Assembly (NCBI GenBank): GCA_030427205.1
Contig: JAUHXC010000010.1
Coordinates: forward strand, 186,001 to 250,000
DNA length: 64,000 nucleotides
Origin: a bacterium
GTDB taxonomy: Bacteria > Myxococcota_A > Bradymonadia > UBA7976 > UBA1532
Direction of reading: 5' to 3'
Below, one piece after another: positions 28,351 to 36,581 of the stretch (its first letter is position 1; every line of letters starts with the position of its first letter). Position numbers and translations under genes: made by a program. A model generated the notes under the pieces. That model was not told the origin of the DNA. It did no database searches and saw nothing but the letters and a program-made list of their open reading frames with translations.

Positions 28351-29485
28351 ACGGCATCTCGCGGTTCGGGCAGGGGCTGGGGCCCTCGCGCTGGCCCTCG
28401 CGCTCGCCATCGGCGCGTCCCCGGTACTGGCCGTCGACGGGCCGCCCGAGCCGGCGCCCCCGCCCGCGCAGGCGCCGGAGCCGGAGCCCGATCCGGACGG
28501 CGACATCGAGCCTGGCGTCTTCCCGGCGCTGGCCGCGGTAGTGCCCGGCGCGCTGGTGCACGGCGTGGGGCACTTCGTCGCCGGCGACAGCGACACCGGC
28601 TGGGCGCTGCTCGGCGCGCAGGGCGTGGGCCTGGGCCTCATCGCGGTGGCCGGCGTGCCGCTGGCGGCGACCGGGGCGTCGCGCAAGATCATCGGCCCGG
28701 CCAGCGCCATCGCCATCACCGGGGTCGGGCTGCTGTTCGGGCCGATGCTGCCCGACGTCTACGGCGCGCTGACCGGCGGCCGCGACGCCCGCGCGCCGGC
28801 GCCGGTGCCGCTGACCGCGCGGCTGGGCTACGCCTGGATCTACGATCCACAGTTCGCCTACACCCACTTCGCCACCGCGGGCTACGACCTGCGCCTGGGC
28901 GACTTCGTGCTCGACGGCAGCGCCTGGATCGCCGCCGACGACGACAACCAGCGGCTGCGGCAGACGCTCGACTGGCGGCTGTGGGGCGAGGCCGCCGCGC
29001 AGGGCAGCCACGACGGCTGGATCGACCTCGACACCGCGCTGACGTGGCATCGCTTCGGCACCGACGGCTTCTCGCGGCTGTCGGTCGAGGCCGCCGGCGA
29101 GGTGCGCTATCCGCTCGGGCGGCTGTCGCGCAGCCTGCGGGGCTCGTTCGCCGACTGGCGGGTGGGCTACGCGCTCGAGCTCTACGATTACGACGTGCCC
29201 GGGCTGGCGTTCGGCGAAGACGTGGCCGAGCAGCTGCTCATCCGCTTCGGCTGGGGCTTCTGGTTCGACGCGCGGGGGTCGGTGGCGCTGTATTACGACC
29301 ACCGCAAGGACGACCACGCCGGCGGCTTCTCCGCCACGGGCCTCGGCGGCGGCATCCCGGGCTATGTGGGCCTCGCCGCCGACTACGCGCTCGACGACAC
29401 CTGGGCCCTCGACCTCGACGTGCGCCGCGGCTCGGCGTGGATCGTCGGCCTCGGGGTCCGCTATCGCTACGGAGCAGGCCGATGA
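28343..29485 (+). CDS. Predicted secreted outer-membrane barrel-like protein, unknown
   Basis: 380 residues. The signal peptide is residues 1-30 (cleavage near SPVLAVDG), then comes a Pro/Glu/Asp spacer (30-58). Two Gly/Ala hydrophobic stretches (about 60-80 and 90-135) follow, and then alternating polar/apolar strands with many aromatic residues (RLGYAWIYDPQFAYTHFATAGYDL, FGWGFWFDARGSVALYYDH). The end IVGLGVRYRYGAGR resembles an outer-membrane terminal strand. This suggests a beta-barrel, perhaps with a helical hairpin before it. No enzyme motif was recognised. It overlaps the metallophosphoesterase start by 4 bp, so the two are probably translated together. Confidence 0.65.
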   Translation: MIQRHLAVRAGAGALALALALAIGASPVLAVDGPPEPAPPPAQAPEPEPDPDGDIEPGVFPALAAVVPGALVHGVGHFVAGDSDTGWALLGAQGVGLGLIAVAGVPLAATGASRKIIGPASAIAITGVGLLFGPMLPDVYGALTGGRDARAPAPVPLTARLGYAWIYDPQFAYTHFATAGYDLRLGDFVLDGSAWIAADDDNQRLRQTLDWRLWGEAAAQGSHDGWIDLDTALTWHRFGTDGFSRLSVEAAGEVRYPLGRLSRSLRGSFADWRVGYALELYDYDVPGLAFGEDVAEQLLIRFGWGFWFDARGSVALYYDHRKDDHAGGFSATGLGGGIPGYVGLAADYALDDTWALDLDVRRGSAWIVGLGVRYRYGAGR

Positions 29486-30675
29486 GCGCCGATCGCCCCG
29501 CCCCCCGGCTCACCGACCGCCGCCCGCCGGTCCCCCCGTGGATGCGCACCGCCGAGCGGCCGACGAAGCCGCCGCCCGTGCGCGGCCTGCGCAAGCTGCT
29601 GTGGCTGCTGGGTCTCTTGCTGGCGACCACCGCGCTCTCCGGCTGCCTGCGGCCGGCGGAGGAGCAGGTCGAGCTCGACGAGAGCGTCGGCCTGCGCGAT
29701 ATCGGGCTGGCGGCGATCACGATCGTCGAGGGCCGGGCGGCGGTCCAGGGGCTGGTGGACGGCGCGGCCACGCTGTGGGCCTCGGCGCCGACCTTCGAGG
29801 GCCGCTTGACCCTCGATCCGGTGGCGCAGCGCAGCTGGACGCTGACCCTGCGCAACGTGCGCCCCGACGCGATCCTCACCCTCGACGGGGTCGCCCTCGA
29901 AGCCGCCGAGCGCCCGGCGCCCACCGAGGCGATCTACACCGTCGAGCTCGACCCGGGCGCCCACGATCTGCGGCTGGTCGCGCCGCCGCCGACCGGCGAC
30001 CGCTGGCGCTTCGCGGTGCTCAGCGACGTGCAGGACGCCATCGACGGGGCGCCGAAGATCATCCGCCTGCTCGAGGCCCGCGGCGACGTCGACTTCATGG
30101 TCAGCGCGGGCGACCTGACCGAGCAGGGCGAGGTCGACGAGTACCGCCGCTTCACCGAGACCTTCCGCGCGCTGTCGGTCCCGTTCTACGGCACGCCGGG
30201 CAACCACGAGCGCGGGGCCGACGCGGCGAACTGGACCCGGGCCTTCGGGCGGGCCAACCACTCGTTCCGCTGGCGCGGCGCGCGCTTCAGCTTCGTCGAC
30301 AGCAGCTTCGGCACCCTCGATCCGACGGTCTACGACTGGCTCGACGGCTGGCTCGAGGCCGGGCGCGACGGGGTGCACGTGGTCACGACGCACATCCCGA
30401 TCATGGATCCGGTGGGCACCCGCGGCGGGCAGTTCCGCAGCCGCAACGAGGCGGCCAAGCTGCTCGTGCGGCTGGCGCGGCAGGACGTCGACCTGGTGCT
30501 CTTCGGCCACGTGCACTCGTACTACGCGTTCAGCCTCGCCGGGGTGCCGAGCTATATCAGCGGCGGCGGCGGCGCGCTGCCCGAGCGGCTCGACGGCATC
30601 GGGCGGCACTTCCTGGTGGTCGAGGTCGAAGACGGGGTGGGCATCGCGGGCGTCGAGGTGGTCCGGGTCGATTGA
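29482..30675 (+). CDS. Lipoprotein calcineurin-like metallophosphoesterase
   Basis: 397 residues. After a 35-residue basic/Pro-rich N-terminus, a hydrophobic segment ends in ALSGC (Cys near residue 54), so it is probably a lipoprotein with an unusually long N-region; an internal start is possible. The metal-binding motifs of the calcineurin phosphoesterase fold are in order: SDVQDA (about 188), SAGDLTEQG (about 210-218), GTPGNHERG (about 238-246), TTHIPI (about 302) and FGHVHSYY (about 342-349). All Asp/His/Asn ligands appear present. The N-terminal 130 mature residues look like a beta-sandwich Ig-like module. The ATGA overlap with the barrel gene indicates coupling. The substrate could be a phosphoester in the envelope or medium. 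Confidence 0.87.
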   Translation: MSADRPAPRLTDRRPPVPPWMRTAERPTKPPPVRGLRKLLWLLGLLLATTALSGCLRPAEEQVELDESVGLRDIGLAAITIVEGRAAVQGLVDGAATLWASAPTFEGRLTLDPVAQRSWTLTLRNVRPDAILTLDGVALEAAERPAPTEAIYTVELDPGAHDLRLVAPPPTGDRWRFAVLSDVQDAIDGAPKIIRLLEARGDVDFMVSAGDLTEQGEVDEYRRFTETFRALSVPFYGTPGNHERGADAANWTRAFGRANHSFRWRGARFSFVDSSFGTLDPTVYDWLDGWLEAGRDGVHVVTTHIPIMDPVGTRGGQFRSRNEAAKLLVRLARQDVDLVLFGHVHSYYAFSLAGVPSYISGGGGALPERLDGIGRHFLVVEVEDGVGIAGVEVVRVD

Positions 30676-30699
30676 CCGCCGGCTGCCATCGGCTCGCGC

Positions 30700-32538
30700 T
30701 CAGGGCGCCTCGACGTCGAGGGCATAGGGCGCGCCGCCGGTCCACGGGGCCTCGACGAAGACGTAGACCGTCTCGCCGGCCTGCAGCTCGACCTCCAGGC
30801 TCAGCGCGGCCGGGCCCTGGCCGTCGTCCTGGATGTGCGCGCAGCCCAGCTCGGAGTCGCCGGCCCGGGGCAGCGCGCAGTGGCGGCGCACGAACAGCGT
30901 CGCGAGCCCGTAGCCCGGCGCGATGTCCGGCTCGGCGTCGCGCACGATGAAGCGATGCGGGCCGCTGCGGGCCGCGGTGAAGACGTGCCCCTGCTCGTCG
31001 CCGATGTTGCCTCGGCTCCAGGTGCAGCTGGCCTCGGTGCGGTCGGGCGCGCCGCGGTTGTCTCCGCTGTATGCACCTTCGAGTCGCGGCAGATCAGCGG
31101 CGCAGGCGGCCGGCGGGCGCAGGCAGGTCATCGGGCCGTCGGCCCCGTCGGGGCGGTCGCAGAGCGTGCCCGCCGGGCAGCGGTCGAGCACCTCGAACGG
31201 GTCGCAGGGTTCGTCGACCGCGCGCTCGACGGGCGGCGGCGGCGCGCCGAGGTCGACGGCGAGGGTCTCGCCGATCAGCCCCTCGGTATCTTCGAGGGCC
31301 ACCCGGATCGACGCCGCGCGGTCCGGCCAGCGGGTATCGCGCACGGTATATGTGCCCCGCAGCCGGCCGTCCTGCTGGATCAGGTGCCCCTCGCCGGCGA
31401 ACGGGTTGAAGCGATTGGGGCGCGCCGACCACGCGAAGCGCAGGTCGTAGCGCTGCATCGGGCGGCCCTCGTCGTCGCGCACCTCCAGGTGCAGCGTATC
31501 GACGTCGCCTTGGGCGTCGCGGCCCTCGAAGGTCAGCGCCACGAGGCCATCGGGGTCGACGACGGCCCGCACCTGCTCGATCTCGGGGGCCGAGATGGCG
31601 CGGCAGGTCTCCTCGGGTCCGCAGCCCGTGCCGTCGGCGCAGACGTCGACCAGCCGCCGCCCGTCGCACGGCTCGCCCGCGGCCCGCTGCGGCTTGGCCT
31701 CGACGGGCAGGTCGGCGGCGAAGAGGTGCGGGCCCACATAGAGGTCGAGCGTCGGCGGCGGCGTGATGCGCACGAAGCCGAAGTTACGCCAGCCGTCGCC
31801 GTGCGCGCCGCGCAGGTCGGCGGCGACGAAGCCGTCGGCGGTGGGCGCGCCGACCAGCGCCAGCGCGCCCTGCTCGGGGTCGTCGGCCCGCACGTCCACC
31901 AGCACGACGTCGTCATGCACCCAGGCGGTCGGGCTGACCGGCGCGCAGGCGCCGACCGGCTCGCCCCGCGGCTCGAAGGCCTGGCCGGCCGGGCTCATCC
32001 AGGCGCCGGCGCCGAAGCAGGCGCCCTCGGCGCAGCGGTCGACGAAGCCCAGCGGGTCGCAGTGGCCGTCGGCGAGCGGCACCGCGTCGATGGCCTGAAC
32101 CGCCACCTCGAGCGTGAGCGCGTCGCCGCGATACAGCCGCACGACCGCGCTCTCGGCGACGGCTTCGGCGCCGCTCGGCCACCACGCCCGGCGGTGCCAC
32201 GGGCCGGCGATCGGATAGAGCACGACCCGCGCCTCGTGGATCTCGACAACGGCGTCGGCGCCGTCGAGCAGCGTCACCTCGATCCGGTCGCCGGGGCTGT
32301 TGATGTCGGCGGCGGGCTCGACCTCGCCGTCGAGGGTCAGCAGCAGGCTCTCGGCCCCCCAGCGCAGCGAGACGCCGTCGGTGGGCGCCGGGGGCGGCTG
32401 CCGTGGGGGCGGATCGGGCTCGGGCATACGGCCATCGGGCGCGTCGAGCGCGTCGGGGCTGTCGGCGGGGGTCGCGTCGTCGGCGGGTACGCAGGCGACG
32501 GTCAGCGGCAGGGCGAGCAGGGGCAAGAGGCGGCGCAC
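30700..32538 (-). CDS. Large lipoprotein of unknown function
   Basis: 612 residues, GTG start with TGGAGC upstream. The signal is short (MRRLLPLLALPLTVAC) with Cys16, followed by an Asp/Pro-rich spacer to about residue 55. The body is beta-rich with several Cys pairs in a recurring pattern GEPCDGRRLVDVCADGTGC / DEPCDPFEVLDRCPAGTLC / DGHCDPLGFVDRCAEGACF, that is, three related short Cys modules separated by about 130-residue beta domains. The C-terminal 130 residues (EASCTWSRGNIGD, GPHRFIVRDA, LQAGETVYVFVEAP) resemble a bacterial pre-peptidase C-terminal or CUB-like beta-sandwich. No catalytic motif. It lies 88 bp downstream of the S1 protease on the same strand. Confidence 0.75.
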   Translation of the reverse strand: MRRLLPLLALPLTVACVPADDATPADSPDALDAPDGRMPEPDPPPRQPPPAPTDGVSLRWGAESLLLTLDGEVEPAADINSPGDRIEVTLLDGADAVVEIHEARVVLYPIAGPWHRRAWWPSGAEAVAESAVVRLYRGDALTLEVAVQAIDAVPLADGHCDPLGFVDRCAEGACFGAGAWMSPAGQAFEPRGEPVGACAPVSPTAWVHDDVVLVDVRADDPEQGALALVGAPTADGFVAADLRGAHGDGWRNFGFVRITPPPTLDLYVGPHLFAADLPVEAKPQRAAGEPCDGRRLVDVCADGTGCGPEETCRAISAPEIEQVRAVVDPDGLVALTFEGRDAQGDVDTLHLEVRDDEGRPMQRYDLRFAWSARPNRFNPFAGEGHLIQQDGRLRGTYTVRDTRWPDRAASIRVALEDTEGLIGETLAVDLGAPPPPVERAVDEPCDPFEVLDRCPAGTLCDRPDGADGPMTCLRPPAACAADLPRLEGAYSGDNRGAPDRTEASCTWSRGNIGDEQGHVFTAARSGPHRFIVRDAEPDIAPGYGLATLFVRRHCALPRAGDSELGCAHIQDDGQGPAALSLEVELQAGETVYVFVEAPWTGGAPYALDVEAP

Positions 32539-32626
32539 GGGCGGGCTCCACGGTGGTGTGCAGCCAGCCTATGCGCGGGGCGGGGGGCGCCGCAGGCGAT
32601 CATTTCTTCGCCCCGGCGGACGCGGC

Positions 32627-33967
32627 TCAGAGGCAATCGTAGTAGCCGGCCGTATTGTTGAGCTGGCACCGATCGCGGCGGCGGCAGCGCATCTGCTGGA
32701 TCTCGCCGTCCTCGCACCAGATCACGGTGCGGCTGTCGGCGCACTGCCCCTGGTAGGTGACGCCGCCGCAGTTGTCCTGAGGCGGCGGGTCGATGCAGTA
32801 GTTGCCCAGGGCGCCGGCGTCACCGCAGATCTGGCCACCGGTCTCGCAGTCGCGCTGGAAGATCTGGCCGTCCTGGCACCACACGGCGGTGTTGCCGTTG
32901 CACTGGCCCTCGTAGCTGATGCCGCCGCAGGGGTCCTCGGGCTCGGGCTCGGGCTGGGGCTCGGGCTGGGGCTCGGGCTGGGGCTCCGGCTGCGGCTCGG
33001 GCGGCGGGTCGATGCAGTAGTTGCCCAGGGCGCCGGCGTCGCCGCAGACCAGCCCGTCGGTCGCGCAGTCGCGCTGGACGAGCTGGCCGTCCTGGCACCA
33101 CCGCGAGATGTCACCGTCGCAGATGCCGTTGTAGTCGATGCCCTGGCACGGGTCCTGCGGGTCGGGCTGGGGCTCGGGCTGCGGCTCGGGCTGCGGCTCG
33201 GGCTGCGGCGCCGCGCCGCCGAGCGGGCCGGTGATGTTCTCGATCCAGTCGATGTACTTCTTCACGTCGGTGTCGTAGCCGCCCTCCAGGCAGCGGGCGT
33301 CGCCGTAGCTGGTGACCCCGGCGAGGTACTGCACCCCGGCGACGGTGACGAACGCCGGGCCGCCCGAGTCGCCGCTGCACGTATTGCTGCCGGCGGTGTT
33401 GTAGAAGAAGGTGTCGGTGTTGGGATCCTCACCGACGATGGGGAACTGCACCGAGCGCTTGCGCCCCGAGTCGTTGCGCCGGTAGTCGGTGATGCCGTAG
33501 CCCACGAACCACGCCATCTGACCGGCGAGAGAGGCGGCGCTGCGGTAGAGCGGCCACGTACGCTCGCTCGCCGGCCGGGCGAGGCGCACCAGCGCGATGT
33601 CGTACTGCTCGAAGGCGTTGTCCCGGAAGCGCTCGTGGCGGACCTCCTGGGCGATCTCGTAGAGCTGCGGGCTGCCGAGCGTCGCGTCGTCGATGTCGAC
33701 GCCGGTGTAGAAGTACTGCATGCCGGGCAGGCAGTGCGCCGCGGTGAGCACCCACTCCGCGCTGATGAGCGTGCCGGTGCAGACCCCCGAGCCGACGAGC
33801 ACGCCGACGCCCTCGTAGCCGTTCTCGAGCTGCCCGCCGACGATCTTCTCCAAGATCCCGTCCGCCGGCGCCTTCTCGGGCTGGGCCTCGGGGCTGACGG
33901 GGTCGTCGGCGCAGCCGACCGCGACCAGCCCCGCCACCATCATGAGCATCGCCTTGCGCACCAACAT
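32627..33967 (-). CDS. Secreted S1-family serine protease with three Cys-rich C-terminal modules
   Basis: 446 residues. The start ATG at 33967 has a strong GGAGG. The signal ends in AVGC (Cys19), so it is probably a lipoprotein. The propeptide ends at IVGG (42-45), the activation site of chymotrypsin-fold proteases. The catalytic triad is complete: His78 in TAAHC, Asp123 in YDIAL, Ser201 in SGDSGGP. The residue at the S1-pocket bottom (six before Ser201) is Asn195 rather than Asp, so Arg/Lys specificity is unlikely. From residue 250, Gln-Pro-Glu-Pro linkers separate three homologous modules of about 50 residues (CxGIxYxGxC, WCQDGQ, QRDC, CGDAGALGNYC), the third diverged. The modules probably bind a surface ligand. 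Confidence 0.93.
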   Translation of the reverse strand: MLVRKAMLMMVAGLVAVGCADDPVSPEAQPEKAPADGILEKIVGGQLENGYEGVGVLVGSGVCTGTLISAEWVLTAAHCLPGMQYFYTGVDIDDATLGSPQLYEIAQEVRHERFRDNAFEQYDIALVRLARPASERTWPLYRSAASLAGQMAWFVGYGITDYRRNDSGRKRSVQFPIVGEDPNTDTFFYNTAGSNTCSGDSGGPAFVTVAGVQYLAGVTSYGDARCLEGGYDTDVKKYIDWIENITGPLGGAAPQPEPQPEPQPEPQPDPQDPCQGIDYNGICDGDISRWCQDGQLVQRDCATDGLVCGDAGALGNYCIDPPPEPQPEPQPEPQPEPQPEPEPEDPCGGISYEGQCNGNTAVWCQDGQIFQRDCETGGQICGDAGALGNYCIDPPPQDNCGGVTYQGQCADSRTVIWCEDGEIQQMRCRRRDRCQLNNTAGYYDCL

Positions 33968-34412
33968 CGAATCATCCTCCTGAAAAGTGCCCGCTGGGCA
34001 TCTCGTTCGGTTCAGCGCCGCAGCGCCTGTTCGCGGCGGCCGTACTGCAGGCGGTGGCCATCGCCCCGCAGACCGCACGCTGTGGCCTTCGAGAGCTGTC
34101 GCCATGGGGGTGTGCTGTCGATGTCTCGGACATGTGCCGCACAGGTCCCGCTCGGCCTGTGGGTCTGAGTGGCGTGCGGCGTGCAGGTTTCGGCCGGGTC
34201 TCGGGCCGGGCGGATTCGCTGTTCGCGTGCCTGCCGGGGTCTGTCGACCCCAGCCGGCCCCAGCGGGGCCGACGGCGGGCCACGCAGACCGGTGAACAGA
34301 GGTGGCCGCCCCGACGGCGGGCCGCGCAGAGAGACGGACAGAGGCGGCCGCCCCGACGGCGGGCCGCGCAGACGGACGCACAGCGGCGCGGGCCCGACCG
34401 CGGGCCTCACGG

Positions 34413-34650
34413 CCCGTGTATCTGCGTCGCAGGGCCCGATGTCGGGCCGCGCAAACCCGTGCATCTGCGTCGCAGGGCCCGATGTCGGGCCGCGCGAGCC
34501 CGTGCATCTGCGTCGCAGGGCCCGATGTCGGGCCGCTCAAACCCGTGTATCTGCGTCGCAGAGCCCGCGTTCGGGCTGCGCAAACCCGTGCATCTGCGTC
34601 GCAGAGCCCGCGGTCGGGCCGCGCGAGCCCGTGCATCATGCGTCTTCGAG
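34413..34650. repeat. 43-bp direct repeats, five units plus a partial
   Basis: Units begin with CCCGTGYATCTGCGTCGCAG at 34413, 34456, 34499, 34542, 34585 and 34628 (last one truncated), an exact 43-bp spacing. Each unit contains one GGCCCG-type hairpin. They are contiguous, with no unique spacers, so this is not a CRISPR array. The near identity between units implies recent duplication. Confidence 0.9.
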
Positions 34651-34808
34651 GGGTCGACCACCGCTGACGCACGGGGTTGCGCGGCCCGCGTTCGGGCCGG
34701 CCACCGCTGACGCACGGGTTTGCGCGGCTCGCTGGCGGGCCGCGCGCGCTTGATGCACCGACCGGCGGGCCCGCGGTCGGGCCTCGCAGGTCTGTCGACG
34801 CCCGGGGA

Positions 34809-34950
34809 CGGCCCGGCGTCGGGCCTCGCAAGTCTGTTGGCGCTCGCGGACGGCCCGGCGTCGGGCCTCGCAAGTCTGTTGGCGCTCGCGGACGGCCCGG
34901 CGTCGGGCTTCGCGGGTCTGTCGGCGCCCGCGGATGGCCCGGCGTCGAGC
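34809..34950. repeat. 42-bp direct repeats
   Basis: Units starting CGGCCCGGCGTCGGGC lie at 34809, 34851 and 34893, with a diverged fourth at 34935 (TGGCCCGG), spacing exactly 42 bp. The segment between cores reads CTCGCAAGTCTGTTGGCGCT in the first two units and diverges in the third. This subfamily shares the hairpin core but not the flanks of the 43-bp family. Confidence 0.88.
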
Positions 34951-35026
34951 CCGTGGGATCGCCGCCCGCCGCCGGCGGCCCGCTCTGCGGCCGCCCGACT
35001 CTGTGGCCGCCCGGGTCCGTGCCCGC

Positions 35027-36577
35027 TCAGTACAGGTCGAAGTCCCAGCGGACGCGCAGGAACGCCCGATCGTGCTCGTCGAGGCCGTAGAACGGGCCGA
35101 ACTCGCCGTCGTCGCCCTGGCCGAAGTGCACGTAGCCCGCGGTGATCGCGGCGCCGTCGGCGACCGAGTACGTGGCCTCGGCCCGCATGAGCCAGCCGTG
35201 CTCGGCGGTGGCGCCGAAGGCCGAGGCGGTGGCCAGCAGGCGCAGCTTCTGGCGCATGGCCTGATGCACGACCCGCAGCGAGAGCCGCGGCGCGTCGGCG
35301 GGGAAGAGCAGGTCGTCGGGGCGCTCGACGAAGCGGCCGCCGGCCAGCTCGAGGCCGATGGTGGTCTCGGCGATGCCGCTCCAGCTCACGCCGACCGCGC
35401 CGGCGATGAGGTCGCCGTCGTCGCGGCCGATGGCGTCGGGGGTCAGGCCGGCGTCGGGGTCGCCGGTGTTGTAGGCCTTGCCGAGGGTCGCGGCGAGCTC
35501 CCACTCGATGATCCAGGCGTCGAGCGTGCGCCCGCCGGCGTAGCCCAGCAGCCAGTAGCGGTCGTGGTCGAGCTCGAGGTCGATGGGCGCGTCGGGCTGC
35601 ACGATCGTCGCGATCAGGCCCTCGGGCAGCTCGACGACGCCCTGCTGGTCGAGGGCCCAGGCGGCGTAGAGCCCGCTGTCGAGCGTCGGGCTGGTATGGG
35701 TCCAGCGCAGAAAACCCTGGGTGGCGGCCGGGTCGAAGCGGCTCTGCCGGTGGTGCCAGTCGACGGTGCGCTCGCCGAGCAGGGTGGCGGCGGTCTCGTT
35801 CGACAGCACGAAGGCGCGCAGCGGGCTGAACTCGCCCAGCGGCGGCGGGCGCTCGTCGAAGTACGCCTCGTGCACCGCCATCGCCTCGACGCGGTGGTCG
35901 CCGATGAACCAGCCGATCCGGGTCGCGAGCACGCCGAGCCGCAGGTCTTCGATGTCGGCGAGCCCCGGCTCGCGCAGGTCGCGGGGGCCGGTGACGTCGA
36001 GCACCGAGAGCAGGTCGACCCGGTTCCAGGGCACGATCTGGCGGCCGATGGTGATCTCGACGTCGTCGAGGCTGAGCGCGATGTATTGCTCGCCGCTGAG
36101 CACCCGCGCCTCGTAGACGTCGAGGGTCGGCTGGTCGAAGCGGTCGCGGTCGGCGAGGTAGGCGGCGTCGTACTCGCCGTGCAGCTCGGCGACGATGCGC
36201 CAGCGGTCGCTGCGATAGCGGAACGCGAGGTCGAGGTTGAGGCGGTCCTTGGCGAAGGCCCGGCTGTCGGTGCGGGTGGCCCAGAGGCCGAGGTCGTAGC
36301 GCACGAAGCCGGTCAGCGAGGCGTCGCGCGGCGGCGGGGGCGGCGCGGTCTCGATGTCGTCCATGCCTTCGAAGCCGGCGTCGCCCCAGCCGGGCTCGGC
36401 GCCCCAGCCGTCGTCGGCGGGCGCATCGTCGGTCTCGCCCCAGTCGTCGTCTGCGGCGGGCGGGGTCTCCGCGGCGGCTGGGGTCTCCTGGGCGGGCGGG
36501 GTCTGCTGCGCGCTGGCCGGCGCGGCGAGCAGCAGCCCGAGCGCGATACCCCGACTCAGCGATGCAGCCTGCCCCAT
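35027..36577 (-). CDS. Outer-membrane beta-barrel (DUF1302/alginate-export-like) of an RND export operon
   Basis: 516 residues. The signal peptide is residues 1-24 (cleavage after ASAQ). Residues 25-85 form an acidic Pro/Ala/Trp/Gly region with DDGWGAEPGWGDAGFEG. From residue 90 to the end the protein alternates polar and apolar residues with many aromatics, and ends in FLRVRWDFDLY, a terminal aromatic as expected for Bam-recognised barrels. The segment IGRQIVPWNRVDLLSVLD resembles the GRQ..WG.... motif of DUF1302-type barrels. It starts 4 bp after the LolA-like gene and is last in the RND operon, so it is probably the outer-membrane exit or docking barrel. Confidence 0.8.
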   Translation of the reverse strand: MGQAASLSRGIALGLLLAAPASAQQTPPAQETPAAAETPPAADDDWGETDDAPADDGWGAEPGWGDAGFEGMDDIETAPPPPPRDASLTGFVRYDLGLWATRTDSRAFAKDRLNLDLAFRYRSDRWRIVAELHGEYDAAYLADRDRFDQPTLDVYEARVLSGEQYIALSLDDVEITIGRQIVPWNRVDLLSVLDVTGPRDLREPGLADIEDLRLGVLATRIGWFIGDHRVEAMAVHEAYFDERPPPLGEFSPLRAFVLSNETAATLLGERTVDWHHRQSRFDPAATQGFLRWTHTSPTLDSGLYAAWALDQQGVVELPEGLIATIVQPDAPIDLELDHDRYWLLGYAGGRTLDAWIIEWELAATLGKAYNTGDPDAGLTPDAIGRDDGDLIAGAVGVSWSGIAETTIGLELAGGRFVERPDDLLFPADAPRLSLRVVHQAMRQKLRLLATASAFGATAEHGWLMRAEATYSVADGAAITAGYVHFGQGDDGEFGPFYGLDEHDRAFLRVRWDFDLY

Positions 36578-36581
36578 CGGA

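Larger units (their letters stand above)
34257..34950. repeat. Array of 42-43 bp hairpin-bearing repeats
   Basis: About sixteen units, each with a short inverted repeat GGCCCG-N4-CGGGCC. Examples of cores are 34391-34406, 34433-34448, 34683-34698, 34768-34783 and 34810-34825. The 4-nt loops vary (ATGT, CGTT, CGGT, GCGT, ACCG) while the arms are kept. The core at 34562-34577 has both arms changed to AGCCCG/CGGGCT, which preserves pairing; the one at 34894 has a G-U compatible change. Flanking segments fall into three families: 42-bp (34271-34396), 43-bp (34413-34650) and 42-bp (34809-34950). The structure suggests selection on a stem in RNA or on a DNA protein-binding site. Function unknown. 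Confidence 0.8.
33968..35026. other. 1.06-kb region without a credible gene
   Basis: It lies between the protease (start 33967) and the barrel gene (end 35027), both on the minus strand. The first 280 bp (33968-34250) hold the protease promoter region and the SD GGAGG next to its start; no conserved element was recognised. The remainder is repeat-rich (see the repeat entries). Frames are open by GC bias on both strands, but the main repeat period of 43 bp shifts frame at every unit, which argues against coding. Confidence 0.75.

Noticed and set aside
34413..34650. CRISPR array
   Set aside because: Repeats are contiguous without unique spacers and no cas gene is present.
34169..34753. A repetitive protein on the plus strand (194 codons)
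   Set aside because: The 43-bp period shifts frame each unit, so no conserved peptide repeat results; the selected feature is the hairpin.
33968..34873. A 302-codon in-frame extension upstream of the S1 protease
   Set aside because: The protease has a strong GGAGG and a complete lipoprotein signal at 33967; the extension runs through repeats whose period breaks the frame.
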